A stretch of DNA of 64,000 nucleotides from Terriglobia bacterium (GCA_009841225.1 VXMF01000036.1:257825-321824); one strand, 5' to 3'. Counted from the stretch's first letter, positions 9,070 through 19,697 are shown. A program made the numbers and translations. Notes: a model not told the origin generated them from the sequence alone.

Positions 9070-9482
9070 GATTGGAATCCTCCAAGTGCCTGAGTCGGCC
9101 AGAACCTATCAGAATGTACCACGGCTGATTTGGTTGAGCAGGATTCGATGGACCGCGATCCTACTGCTGACAGAGCTGCTTTTCCGCCATGCAGTACGCC
9201 GACTAGGGATTCCCGGTGCCGCGTGCGTTAGGCCTGCGCGTCCGCCTTGAGACCACCGGTCAAACCAGGCCTTTTCGCGGCTCGCAACAAGGCCGTGAAC
9301 AACGGCTGGGACGCTCTATGCCACTTGCCTGGGAAGCCGCACCAGTTGCGGTATGGTGGTTGGATCGTCGCCGGGATAATAATAGAGCGAGCGGTGCGAG
9401 CTACCTGCAACTGCGAACTGCAGCGGTACCCCCGGGAGACGCTCGTCCGCACCAGCACGCCCTGAGTGCAATCGGAGGAAAC
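9070..9482. other. Intergenic region between the AKR gene and katG
   Basis: This 413-base gap separates two divergently read genes and must hold both promoters. I see no conserved protein remnant in any frame. The only clear signal is the ribosome site GGAGGAA at 9474-9480, directly before the katG ATG. An AT-rich patch around 9376-9384 (ATAATAATA) could be part of a -10 element but has no well-spaced -35 box. No fur or oxyR gene lies next to it. Confidence 0.5.
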
Positions 9483-11675
<2,193 letters not shown>

Positions 11676-11857
11676 TCCTGGCGGCTCAGGCTACGGTCTC
11701 TTCTGCTTGGCACGAGCGTGTCTTGCATCGTGCGCCCGGCAAGGGGCGCCGTTGGAACCGCGCTCGGTGGAATCGGACGGAACGGGCTGCGCTCTTGGAC
11801 CCGATCCCGTGATTTCCGCTCGTGAGCCGCCGCACGCGGTCGTTACGCTAGTTGGAT

Positions 11858-12598
11858 ATGGCGAGGTCCGATCACGGTTGCGACCTGCTCGTCTTCTCGG
11901 CTCATCCCGACGATGCCGAACTGTGCTGCGGTGGGCTTCTGCTCGTGGCCCGCGCCAACGGCTGGAAGACGGGCGTCGTAGACCTCACGCGCGGCGAATC
12001 TGGCACCCTTGGGACGCCTGAGACTCGACTGAGCGAGGCTCGCTGCGCAAGTGATGTCCTGGGCTTGTCGGTCAGGCGCAATCTGGGGCTGCCGGACGGA
12101 CGGGTGCGCGACACCGATGCCAACCGCGAGCTCATCGTGGAGACCGTCCGCGAACTGAAGCCGCAGGTCTTGGTAGGCCCTCCGTTTGAGGACCACCACC
12201 CCGACCACATAGCGACCGCCGAGCTCTTGCGGCGGAGCCTGTTCCTGTGCGGGGTGAGAAAGTACGCCCCGGGCAGCCCTCCTTGGAGGCCCAAGGCCCT
12301 CCTGCGGCACTTCGGCAGTCGGTGCGTCGCCCCGCAGCTCGTCGTCGATATTTCGGATGTCTTCGAGCAGCGCATGAAGGCTGTCCGGGCGTATGAATCG
12401 CAATTCGGGGTCGACCAGCCGGAGGACTTCCCGGTGCGCTTGGCCTCGGCGAAGTTCCTTAAGTCCATCGAGGCGACCTTGGCATACTACGGTTCGCTGA
12501 TCGGCGTGGCCTACGGCGAGCCGTTCACGAGCGACGTGCCCCTGCCGGTCAGGGATCTGGTCGGCATGTTCAGCAACGAGCCGTGGACGGACCGCTGA
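11858..12598 (+). CDS. bshB1: Bacillithiol biosynthesis deacetylase BshB1 (PIG-L/LmbE family)
   Basis: About 246 aa from ATG 11858; a TTG two codons earlier is possible. The enzyme removes the acetyl group from N-acetylglucosaminyl-malate, the second step of bacillithiol synthesis. The PIG-L zinc motif A15-H-P-D-D19 and the second motif PFEDHHPDHIA are intact, as are the family features GESGTLGT and ETRLSEA. The C-terminal segment AYESQFGV ... LASAKFLKSIEA is characteristic of the BshB1 subfamily rather than of other LmbE proteins. The 3' end overlaps the start of a bshA-like frame (GTG 12583), the coupling expected for a bshB1-bshA operon, but that bshA is broken after about 25 codons. Confidence 0.92.
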   Translation: MARSDHGCDLLVFSAHPDDAELCCGGLLLVARANGWKTGVVDLTRGESGTLGTPETRLSEARCASDVLGLSVRRNLGLPDGRVRDTDANRELIVETVRELKPQVLVGPPFEDHHPDHIATAELLRRSLFLCGVRKYAPGSPPWRPKALLRHFGSRCVAPQLVVDISDVFEQRMKAVRAYESQFGVDQPEDFPVRLASAKFLKSIEATLAYYGSLIGVAYGEPFTSDVPLPVRDLVGMFSNEPWTDR

Positions 12599-12723
12599 CG
12601 ATTGCCATCATCTGCCACCCGACTCTGGGCGGCAGCGGCGTGGTGGCCACAGACCTTGGCGCGGTAGTGTTTCGGCGCCCGAGAGGACGGGCGGCAGGTG
12701 ACTTGCCCTTCGGCAAGCCTTGA
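12583..12723 (+). pseudogene. bshA: 5' remnant of bshA (bacillithiol glycosyltransferase)
   Basis: A GTG at 12583, inside the end of bshB1, opens a frame that reads VDGPLTIAIICHPTLGGSG then VVATDLG. This is the N-terminal nucleotide-sugar strand and loop of BshA, whose relatives start MKIGIxCYPTxGGSGVVATELG. After the Gly the match stops abruptly (AVVFRRPRGRAAG) and a TGA follows at 12721, leaving 46 codons of a gene normally near 375 codons. No continuation of BshA was found in any frame before the next gene at 12899. The break looks like a deletion or rearrangement rather than a single frameshift. An assembly error is possible but would have to remove about 1 kb. Confidence 0.75.
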
Positions 12724-12898
12724 TCGCGCGGACGCTAGTTCCTATTACCGCGCGGGACCATTCTGTGTTTGCAGCGCAAACTCGTCGCAGTTTCGCCGAT
12801 ATCTGCAGCGTGGACACTCATGCTGCGCGGCTGCGGCAGTTTGGCCCAGATAGGACGAATTCGAGGCTCAGCTACTGGCCCGCACCTGCACAGCGGTC

Positions 12899-13309
12899 TC
12901 AGGAGGTTTCTTCTCGTGGTTTCACGATTGCCCCTACGAGTGCCCCGGCCAGCACGAAATTGATCAAGATGCTGAGGAACCAGCCCCAGGCCAGCGACAG
13001 CGGGATCGGCATGTAGCCGTAGAAGCCCCAGCCCATCGAGACGCCGGAGGCGAGGCCGAACAAGGCGCCGAGCTTGAGGCCGGCCGCGAGGGATTTGCGC
13101 GTGACCAAGCATGTGTAGATCATCACGAAACACGCCGCAGTCGCTATGGCGACAGCGTACATGAGCGCCATCTTCATCTCTTCCACGGGTCGCCACAGGT
13201 CGGCCGTGGCCTGATAGATCGGGTCTAGCAGCATGCCGTGAATGACGAGGTCGAGTATCGACCACGTCAAGAACACGGCAACGACAGCTAGGATCGGTCG
13301 CTGTGCCAT
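12899..13309 (-). CDS. Small four-helix membrane protein, function unknown
   Basis: 136 aa with four hydrophobic segments at roughly 5-25, 47-68, 76-97 and 104-127, and a short charged C-terminus (VKPREETS). I do not recognise a family motif; the run GLASGVSMGWGFYGYMP is glycine- and aromatic-rich. It sits on the opposite strand to its neighbours, directly beyond the broken bshA, so it may have arrived with the rearrangement that removed the rest of bshA. The hydrophobicity pattern and a normal ATG start support a real gene. Confidence 0.65.
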   Translation of the reverse strand: MAQRPILAVVAVFLTWSILDLVIHGMLLDPIYQATADLWRPVEEMKMALMYAVAIATAACFVMIYTCLVTRKSLAAGLKLGALFGLASGVSMGWGFYGYMPIPLSLAWGWFLSILINFVLAGALVGAIVKPREETS

Positions 13310-13903
13310 CTCGTTCGCCTCCCTTGATCGGGCAACTGCGCCCGGTGCGAGCGGGAGTCCCTAGGAAGCTCTCGCTCGTCAGGTAGGATACACGAGCGCT
13401 GGCCAGGGGCCGGCCTGGCCTCCAGTCGCGGTTCGCGTCGACGCCCTGGTACTCGGACCGCGCCACCTCGAGAATTCTGGGCGGCGTTGACAGGTTGACG
13501 TATAGATCGCTGCGGCGACAACGAGAAATGAACCCCGGATGCCCCCGCATGTGCGACATGTGGGCTTAGCATCTTGGCGACCCCTTGCACGCCCGGGTCT
13601 TGCAGCGATTGCAGAGGGGCATCGTTACGGATTCGCCGAATGTCTACTCTATTGAGGCTCTTCCGAATCATGGCTGTTCAGGTGCGGCAGTGTGGCTCGG
13701 ATCGGGCGGGGACTGCTGAAAGAAGTGTGCTTCGTTGTGATTCGGTCATGCCGAGGAAGGGGATCGGCAGGCCGAGGCGAACATTGACAATTCCGGTCCA
13801 AGCCGCTTCGGCAGATGCATCCGGCGCCAAGTTCCTAAAATAAGTAGCTTGGATCCTGCAGGGATCGATCATAGCCCCGCTCCCGCGGTTGTACAGATGT
13901 CCC
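13310..13903. other. 594-base gap with no recognisable gene
   Basis: Open frames are present on both strands but have no recognisable motif, no convincing ribosome site and Arg/Pro-rich low-complexity composition. One reverse-strand frame around 13380-13550 contains DLYVNLSTPPRILEVARSEY, which looks more protein-like than its surroundings and could be the tail of a decayed gene, but I cannot name it. Together with 12724-12898 the region looks like a scar of gene loss between bshB1 and cysM. Confidence 0.4.
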
Positions 13904-14839
13904 ATGCCTGCGCCCAGCGCGACTAGCAAGCTCTCGCCGAACGGTGTCGGGCTGTTGGACCTGATCGGCGACACGCCGCTGATCCGTTTGGACAGCCTGA
14001 CTGGCGACCTGCCTGACGTGCGCCTTTACGGCAAGGCGGAATATCTGAACCCCGGCGGCTCGGTCAAGGATCGGCCGGCCGCGAACATGATTCTTACGGC
14101 GGAGCGCGAGGGAAAGCTGCGCCCCGGGCAGACGATCATGGACGCCACCAGCGGCAACACGGGCATCGCCTACGCGATGGTTGGCGCGGTGCGCGGCTAC
14201 CCGGTCAAGCTGTACCTGCCGAGCAATGCCTCGCCGGAGCGCAAGCGCATCCTTGCCGCCTACGGCGCGGAGCTGGTGCTGACGGATCCGGCGCTACAGA
14301 CCGATGGCGCCATCCTGGCTTGCCGAGCAGCCTACGAGCAGGATCGAGACGCGTCCTTCTATCCGGACCAGTACGGTAATCCTGCGAACTGGAGGGCGCA
14401 TTACGGGACGACCGGGCCCGAGGTCTGGGAGCAGACCGGTGGCGCGATCACGCACTTCGTCACGGGTCTGGGCACGAGCGGGACGCTGATGGGCACGGGG
14501 CGCTACTTGCGCGAGCGCAATCCGGCCGTGCAGGTCGTTTCCATGCAGCCCTCCAGCGGGTTCCACGGCTTGGAAGGCCTCAAGCACATGGCGACCGCCA
14601 TGCAGCCCGCCATCTACGATCCGTCTCTGGCGGATCGGGAATTGTTCGTGGACACCGAGGATGCCTACGAAATGGTGCGGAAGCTGGCCTGCGAGGCCGG
14701 CCTGATGGTTGGCATCTCGTCCGGCGCAAACGTCGTGGCGGCCTTGCGGATCGCCCGGCAGGTCCGGCGGGGTGTCATCGTGACGGTGCTCTGCGACGGT
14801 GCGGACAAATACCTCAGCGAGCGCTTCTGGGAGGGTTAA
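13904..14839 (+). CDS. cysM: PLP-dependent cysteine synthase, CysM type
   Basis: 311 aa from ATG 13904. A fold-type II PLP enzyme that makes cysteine from an activated serine and a sulfur donor. The PLP-binding lysine is K55 in GGSVKDRPA. TSGNTGIA is the substrate loop, and GTSGTLMGTGRYLRE is the phosphate-binding region, very like mycobacterial CysM (GTTGTLMGTGRFLRE). SSGAN and the terminal GADKYLSERFW are also typical. The JAMM protease gene starts seven bases after its stop. Mycobacterial CysM uses O-phosphoserine and a thiocarboxylated carrier protein (CysO), with a JAMM protease (Mec) releasing the product. The pairing here suggests the same chemistry, though sulfide-using CysK-like activity is not excluded. 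Confidence 0.9.
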   Translation: MPAPSATSKLSPNGVGLLDLIGDTPLIRLDSLTGDLPDVRLYGKAEYLNPGGSVKDRPAANMILTAEREGKLRPGQTIMDATSGNTGIAYAMVGAVRGYPVKLYLPSNASPERKRILAAYGAELVLTDPALQTDGAILACRAAYEQDRDASFYPDQYGNPANWRAHYGTTGPEVWEQTGGAITHFVTGLGTSGTLMGTGRYLRERNPAVQVVSMQPSSGFHGLEGLKHMATAMQPAIYDPSLADRELFVDTEDAYEMVRKLACEAGLMVGISSGANVVAALRIARQVRRGVIVTVLCDGADKYLSERFWEG

Positions 14840-14846
14840 GCCTGCG

Positions 14847-15269
14847 ATGCTGCGCATTCTCAGAATCCCGTTCGCCGTGATGCGGGCGCATGCCGAGGCG
14901 GCCTACCCCAACGAGTGCGTCGGCGCCATGCTGGGCAAGACCGGTCCCGACGGAAAAACCGTCGGGCTGGCCATGCCGCTGGAGAATTCTGCCGAGGGCT
15001 CGCAGCAGGCGTTCTACCAGCTCTCGAACGACAGCTTGCTGGCCGCCGACATGGCCGCGCGCCAGATGGGCATGGACATGCTTGGCATCTATCACTCGCA
15101 CCCGGATGCCGATGCCTATTTTTCCCAGACCGACTTGAAGCACTCCTGCCCGTGGTACTCGTTCGTTGTCCTGTCGGTGAAGGGTGGCGAATACGATCAC
15201 TCCAACAGCTGGCTGCCGGATTTCGAGCAGACGCGCGCCGAGCGCGAAGAACTCCAGATCGCGGAGTGA
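14847..15269 (+). CDS. JAMM/MPN+ metalloprotease, Mec-like
   Basis: 140 aa from ATG 14847. The full JAMM zinc signature is visible: E23 (PNECVGAML), then H83-S-H85, S93 and D96 in HSHPDADAYFSQTD. In Mycobacterium the homologous Mec cleaves cysteine off the C-terminus of the sulfur carrier CysO. The seven-base spacing to cysM supports a shared transcript and a shared role in cysteine synthesis. No ubiquitin-like CysO/ThiS gene (about 90 aa ending in Gly-Gly) lies between or beside them, so the substrate carrier must be encoded elsewhere. Assignment to cysteine metabolism rests on context; the protease family is certain. Confidence 0.88.
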   Translation: MLRILRIPFAVMRAHAEAAYPNECVGAMLGKTGPDGKTVGLAMPLENSAEGSQQAFYQLSNDSLLAADMAARQMGMDMLGIYHSHPDADAYFSQTDLKHSCPWYSFVVLSVKGGEYDHSNSWLPDFEQTRAEREELQIAE

Positions 15270-15305
15270 CGCGATCATCGGCCTGTCCAGCGAACCCTGC
15301 CGCCC

Positions 15306-16589
15306 ATGACCATCAATCGCCTGTTCGTCCGCGACATCCGCTTCCCCACCTCCCAGGAATTGGACGGATCGGACGCGATGAATCCCGATCCGGACTACTC
15401 CGCCGCCTATGTCGTGCTGGAGACGGACGCCGGCCTGTCCGGCCACGGTTTGACCTTCACGCTCGGGCGGGGCACCGAGATCGTGGTGGCCGCTGCCGAG
15501 GCCATGCGCCCGCTGGTCTGCGGCCACAGCTTGGAAGAGTTCACGGCGGACATGGGCAGGTTCTGGCGCCGGGTGACCGGGGACTCGCAGCTGCGCTGGA
15601 TCGGGCCGGACAAGGGCGCGGTCCATTTGGCGGCCGCAGCGGTCGTGAACGCCGTCTGGGACCTGTGGGCCAAGAGCGCTAGCAAGCCTGTTTGGCGCTT
15701 GGTGGCGGACATGACTCCCGCAGAGTTCGTGCGCTTGATCGACTTTCGCTATCTCACCGACGCGCTGACGCCCGAGCAAGCCCTGGAACTGCTCGAGGCG
15801 CAGTCCAGCGGCAAGGCCGAGCGGATTGCCAGGATGGACGCCGAGGGCTACCCCGCCTACACCACCTCGGCCGGTTGGCTGGGCTATTCCGACGACAAGA
15901 TCCGAGCTCTCTGCCGCCAGGGCCTGGCGCAGGGCTGGAGGCGCTTCAAGATCAAGGTCGGGCGCGACGCTGCCGACGACCGGCGCCGCTGCGCGATCAT
16001 CCGCGAGCAGATCGGCGATGAAGGCATCTTGATGACGGATGCCAACCAAGTCTGGGACGTGCCCCAAGCGGTGGAGCGCATGAGGGAGCTGGCGCCGTAC
16101 CGCCCGCTGTGGATCGAGGAGCCGACGAGTCCCGACGACGTGCTCGGGCACCGGGCCATCAAGCAGGCGCTGCTGCCGCATGGGATCGCCGTGGCGACCG
16201 GGGAGATGTGCCAGAACAGGGTGCTGTTCAAGCAGTTCCTGCAAGCGGACGCCATTGATTTCGTGCAGATCGATGCAACGCGCCTCGGCGGAGTGAACGA
16301 GGTCTTGGCCGTGCTGCTGCTGGCGGCCAAGTTCGGCAAGCCGGTCTGCCCCCATGCCGGCGGCGTCGGGCTGTGCGAGTACGTGCAGCACCTGTCCTTG
16401 ATCGATTACATCTGCGTGTCGGCGAACCTCGATCAGCGCGTGATCGAGTACGTCGACCATCTGCACGAGCACTTTGTCGATCCTGTCCGCATGCGGGACG
16501 GGAATTACATGCCGCCACAGGCACCGGGCTACAGCATTGAGATGCGGCCGCAATCGCTGGACAAGTACGAGTTCCGGCCGCAGCGGTGA
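15306..16589 (+). CDS. L-fuconate dehydratase (enolase superfamily)
   Basis: 427 aa. Dehydrates L-fuconate to 2-keto-3-deoxy-L-fuconate in non-phosphorylative L-fucose breakdown. The sequence keeps the FucD family pattern almost position for position with the characterised Xanthomonas enzyme: KxK at K215/K217 (FKIKVGRD), metal ligands D245 (TDANQVWD), E271 (WIEEPTSPDD) and E300 (ATGEMCQN), and the general acid H350 (CPHAGGVGLCEYVQH). A long N-terminal capping domain is present. It lies 36 bases after the JAMM gene and 38 before the DUF1501 gene, all on one strand, but no other fucose-pathway gene is adjacent. Related acid-sugar substrates cannot be fully excluded. Confidence 0.92.
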   Translation: MTINRLFVRDIRFPTSQELDGSDAMNPDPDYSAAYVVLETDAGLSGHGLTFTLGRGTEIVVAAAEAMRPLVCGHSLEEFTADMGRFWRRVTGDSQLRWIGPDKGAVHLAAAAVVNAVWDLWAKSASKPVWRLVADMTPAEFVRLIDFRYLTDALTPEQALELLEAQSSGKAERIARMDAEGYPAYTTSAGWLGYSDDKIRALCRQGLAQGWRRFKIKVGRDAADDRRRCAIIREQIGDEGILMTDANQVWDVPQAVERMRELAPYRPLWIEEPTSPDDVLGHRAIKQALLPHGIAVATGEMCQNRVLFKQFLQADAIDFVQIDATRLGGVNEVLAVLLLAAKFGKPVCPHAGGVGLCEYVQHLSLIDYICVSANLDQRVIEYVDHLHEHFVDPVRMRDGNYMPPQAPGYSIEMRPQSLDKYEFRPQR

Positions 16590-16627
16590 TGGGGTAAGCT
16601 AGGAGCCAGACGAGGAACGCTGTCCCG

Positions 16628-18040
16628 ATGACACCCACCGTTGCCCTGAACCGACGCGAGCTCATGAAGGTGCTGGGGGGTGGTCTCGCCAACGTCGGGC
16701 TGGCCTCGGTGTTGGCCCGCGACGGCGCGCTGGGAGCCCCGGGCGGCAACGGCATGCCCGCGCCCCACTTCGCGCCCAAGGCGAAGAGCGTCATCTCGAT
16801 CTTCTGCTACGGCGGGCCCAGCCACGTCGATACCTTCGACCCCAAGCCGGAATTGGACAAGTACGCCGGCGAGGTCATGGCCGGCGTGGGCGAAGTGGTC
16901 GTCTCGCAGGGCAATCCCGGAGGGCTGATGCCCTCCCCGTGGAAGTTCAAGAAGTACGGCCAGAGCGGCCTCGAGGTTTCCGAACTGTTCCCGCAGGTCG
17001 CCCAGCATGTGGACGACATCGCGGTGATCCGCTCGATGCACACCCTGTCCAACGACCACGGCCCGGCCCTGTACCAGATGAACACGGGCACCGTGCTGGC
17101 CGGCCATCCGAGCGTGGGCAGCTGGCTGACGTACGGTCTTGGCTCGGAGAATCAAAACCTTCCCGGCTACGTGGTCTTCACGGATCATCGCGGCGGTCCC
17201 ATCAACGGGCAGCCCAACTGGGGCGCGGGCTTCATGCCGGCCGCCTTCCAGGGGACGCAGTTCCGCTCGACCGGCGACCCGATCGTCGACCTGCGCCCGC
17301 CGAAGGAGATCAGCCGCGAGCGCCAGCGCAAGTGGCTCGACCTGCTGCAGGACCTCAACCGCGAGCACCTGGCCCAGAACCCGGAGGACAACGAACTCGC
17401 CGCGCGCATCCAGTCCTACGAGCTGGCCTACAACATGCAGGTGCACGCCACCGAGGCGATCGACATCTCCAAGGAGACCGAGGCGACCCGCAAGCTCTAC
17501 GGCTTGGACGAGGATCGCACCCGCTTCTTCGGGCGCCAGGCGTTGATGGCGCGGCGGCTAGTGGAGCGCGGCGTGCGCGTGGTGCAGCTGTATTCCGGCG
17601 GCGGCAATCACGAGCCGACGTGGGACCAGCACTGGTCGTTGAAGCACTTCCACACCATGCACGCTGGCGAGACGGACGGACCGATTGCGGGCTTGCTGAC
17701 CGATCTCAAGCAGCGCGGGCTGTTGAATGACACGCTGGTCATCTGGCACGGCGAGTTTGGCCGGATGCCGATCAGCCAGCGGCTGGACGGCCGCGACCAC
17801 AACCCCTACGGCTTCACGGTCTGGCTGGCCGGCGGCGGCGTCAAGGGTGGCACGGTGGTCGGAGCGACGGATCAGTTCGGCTACAGGGCTGTGGAGAGCC
17901 CCAAGTCGATCTACGACCTGCACGCCACGCTGATGCACCTAATGGGGCTGGATCACGAGCGGCTGACCTACCACCACAACGGCCGGGACATGCGCCTGAC
18001 CGATGTGCACGGCAACCTGATCAGCGAGATCTTCGCCTAG
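16628..18040 (+). CDS. Tat-exported DUF1501 protein
   Basis: 470 aa with a twin-arginine signal (LNRRELMKVLGGGLANVG); GAGGAA lies ten bases before the ATG. The DUF1501 fold belongs to the alkaline-phosphatase/sulfatase superfamily. Typical features are seen: CYGGPSHVDTFDPKPELD, the H-x-x-x-H region around SNDHGPALYQMNTG, VRVVQLYSGGGNHEPTWDQH, and VIWHGEFGRMP with DGRDHNPYGF. In related phyla the gene nearly always sits next to a PSD1 gene (DUF1549/DUF1553), and the pair is thought to act together in the periplasm on an unknown substrate. Here the PSD1 gene is at 3116, not adjacent. Confidence 0.93.
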   Translation: MTPTVALNRRELMKVLGGGLANVGLASVLARDGALGAPGGNGMPAPHFAPKAKSVISIFCYGGPSHVDTFDPKPELDKYAGEVMAGVGEVVVSQGNPGGLMPSPWKFKKYGQSGLEVSELFPQVAQHVDDIAVIRSMHTLSNDHGPALYQMNTGTVLAGHPSVGSWLTYGLGSENQNLPGYVVFTDHRGGPINGQPNWGAGFMPAAFQGTQFRSTGDPIVDLRPPKEISRERQRKWLDLLQDLNREHLAQNPEDNELAARIQSYELAYNMQVHATEAIDISKETEATRKLYGLDEDRTRFFGRQALMARRLVERGVRVVQLYSGGGNHEPTWDQHWSLKHFHTMHAGETDGPIAGLLTDLKQRGLLNDTLVIWHGEFGRMPISQRLDGRDHNPYGFTVWLAGGGVKGGTVVGATDQFGYRAVESPKSIYDLHATLMHLMGLDHERLTYHHNGRDMRLTDVHGNLISEIFA

Positions 18041-18063
18041 CTCGTTTCGTTCCGGCTGGAATC

Positions 18064-18837
18064 CTACGGGGCGTTGCGCTCCCGGCGCTCCTGGCGGCGG
18101 CGCCTCTTCATCTCCTTCTCGTCGATGATCGTGAGGTTGAAGTTCACCTCGATGATGGTCACGACCTCGACCACGGTCCCGTTCAAGCGGGTCGGGCGGT
18201 AGCGCCACTGGGACACGGCATCCATCGCCGCTGGGGCGAGCAGCGGGTGTCCGGTGATCAGTTTCAGATCGCGCACGCGGCCCTCGATGTCGATAATCGC
18301 CTCGAGCTGGACCTTGCCCGAGACGTACTGCTCGACAGCCTCCGGCGGGTAGACCGGCGGCGGCTTGTGCAGGACCCGCGCGTTCTGGATGTTGCCCCCT
18401 ATGCGGATTGGCGGAGGCAGGGCCAGATGCCGGCCCGTCGTCGGAAACATCCCGAAGACGCCCGCGACGCTGGAATCGCCCGCACCGCCTATCGGTCCGC
18501 TCGGAGCGGGCATGGCCGCCAGCGGGGAGACCGGGCTGCCGATATCGTTCAAGATCGCGACTCGGTCTGGAATGACCGATGGTGCGCGGAACTCCGCCTC
18601 GTAGAGCTGCGGAGCCGCTTGCGGCGCTGGCGCTGGCTGTGCTGGCGGCGGTGCCGGGGGCGGTGGGGGCGCAAGATGGATCGCCCGCAGCCCCCATGCT
18701 CCCAGATCGATCTCGTAGGTGTTGAGCAGCGGCACAAGGATGATGCCGCCGAGGAAGGCGAACTGCAAGACGATCGAACCGGCAAAGCTCCAGCCTTGAC
18801 GGACTGGTTGGCCTGCGGTGAAGCTCTGCTCGAACAC
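18064..18837 (-). CDS. TonB-like energy transducer
   Basis: 257 aa. One membrane anchor at about 18-38 follows a short cytoplasmic N-terminus. A Pro/Ala-rich spacer comes next (LAPPPPPAPPPAQPAPAPQA), then a linker and a C-terminal TonB domain (about 165-245, IIDIEGRVRDLKLITGHPLL and AMDAVSQWRYRP). It would carry proton-motive-force energy from ExbBD to outer-membrane receptors such as the two Oar-like receptors in this window. No exbB/exbD genes are nearby, which is common for the many stand-alone TonB-domain proteins of Acidobacteriota. The tail is rich in Arg (RRRRQERRERNAP). Confidence 0.85.
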   Translation of the reverse strand: MFEQSFTAGQPVRQGWSFAGSIVLQFAFLGGIILVPLLNTYEIDLGAWGLRAIHLAPPPPPAPPPAQPAPAPQAAPQLYEAEFRAPSVIPDRVAILNDIGSPVSPLAAMPAPSGPIGGAGDSSVAGVFGMFPTTGRHLALPPPIRIGGNIQNARVLHKPPPVYPPEAVEQYVSGKVQLEAIIDIEGRVRDLKLITGHPLLAPAAMDAVSQWRYRPTRLNGTVVEVVTIIEVNFNLTIIDEKEMKRRRRQERRERNAP

Positions 18838-18908
18838 AACCGCCCTCGCTTACTCTTGGGGCCGCGGCACGCCGTTTGGTTACCGGTGCGGCTCTGTTTG
18901 CGGCGCAG

Positions 18909-19697
18909 TCATGATCCTAGCTTGCTGGCTAGATCGACGAAGTCCGTGGCGCTGACGTCGAACTCGCCGTCGACTGACAGGTCGATCTGGCGATTCGGAC
19001 GTTCGCGCGGGCGCGGCACGAAGGCCGTGCGCAGGCCCGCCTTGGCCGCGGCTCGCAGGTCGCCCTTGTGGGCGGCAACCATCATCACGGCAGCCGGTTC
19101 GAGGTCGAGCAGGTCGGCGGCCTTGAGGTACACCTCGCGATCCGGCTTGTAGCGGCCGGCCAGTTCCGCGGACAGGACGGCATCCCACGGCAGGCCGCCG
19201 TGCTTGGCCATGTTGACCAGCAGGGCGACGTTGCCGTTGGACAGGGAAGCGATGATGAAGCGGGACTTGAGCCTGGTGAGGCCCTCGACCGCGTCGGGCC
19301 ATGGGTCGAGTCGGTGCCAGACGCGGTTGAGACGGTCCTTCTCGGCTTCGTCCAAGCCCGTGATCGAGAACCGTTCCAGCAGTCCGTCCAGGATCAGACG
19401 ATGCAGCTCGTCGATCGTCATCCAGGGCAGCTCGCCGTTCCGCACGCGGTTCATCGCCGGTCCGTAGCCGTCGCGCCAAGCGTCGGCGAACGCGGCCCAG
19501 TCCACGTCCAGTCCGTTGGCCGTGGCGAGCGCCCGGCCTTCGCGAATCACGGTCGAGCGCCAGTCCACCACCGTTCCGAAGACATCGAACGCCAGGGCCT
19601 TGATCGAGTCCGGCTGGAAGGCTTGCAAGAGGGGGGCTCCAGCGGCGCAGAACATCAGCGCCCGGCGCGTCAGCGCCGGAGGGCCGCAACAGCGCAT
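18909..19697 (-). CDS. HAD-family type II haloacid dehalogenase with export-like N-terminus
   Basis: 262 aa. The HAD core matches (S)-2-haloacid dehalogenases: nucleophile Asp in LAFDVFGTVVDWR, SLSNGN (motif II), RYKPDREVY (motif III Lys) and VAAHKGDLRAAAKAGLRTAFV (split here as motif IV), the VAAH-x-x-DL form special to type II dehalogenases. Before the core is LTRRALMFCAAGAPLLQA, which resembles a Tat signal, so the protein may be exported. Alternatively translation starts at an internal Met (MFCAAG) and the segment is incidental. The reaction would be hydrolytic removal of halide from 2-haloalkanoic acids; relevance to marine organohalogens is speculative. Divergent from mutL. Confidence 0.83.
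   Translation of the reverse strand: MRCCGPPALTRRALMFCAAGAPLLQAFQPDSIKALAFDVFGTVVDWRSTVIREGRALATANGLDVDWAAFADAWRDGYGPAMNRVRNGELPWMTIDELHRLILDGLLERFSITGLDEAEKDRLNRVWHRLDPWPDAVEGLTRLKSRFIIASLSNGNVALLVNMAKHGGLPWDAVLSAELAGRYKPDREVYLKAADLLDLEPAAVMMVAAHKGDLRAAAKAGLRTAFVPRPRERPNRQIDLSVDGEFDVSATDFVDLASKLGS

Noticed and set aside
9346..9383. Possible sigma-70 promoter for katG (TTGCGG and ATAATA)
   Set aside because: The spacing is about 24-26 bases and no alternative pair of boxes fits, so I did not call it.
12735..13559. A long reverse frame across the small membrane protein and the gap beyond it
   Set aside because: Most of it is out of frame with the credible membrane protein. Only a short piece (around DLYVNLSTPPRILEV) looks protein-like and it could not be assigned.
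14814..16553. A 579-codon reverse frame opposite cysM, the JAMM gene and fucD
   Set aside because: It spans three clear genes of the other strand and has no recognisable domain.
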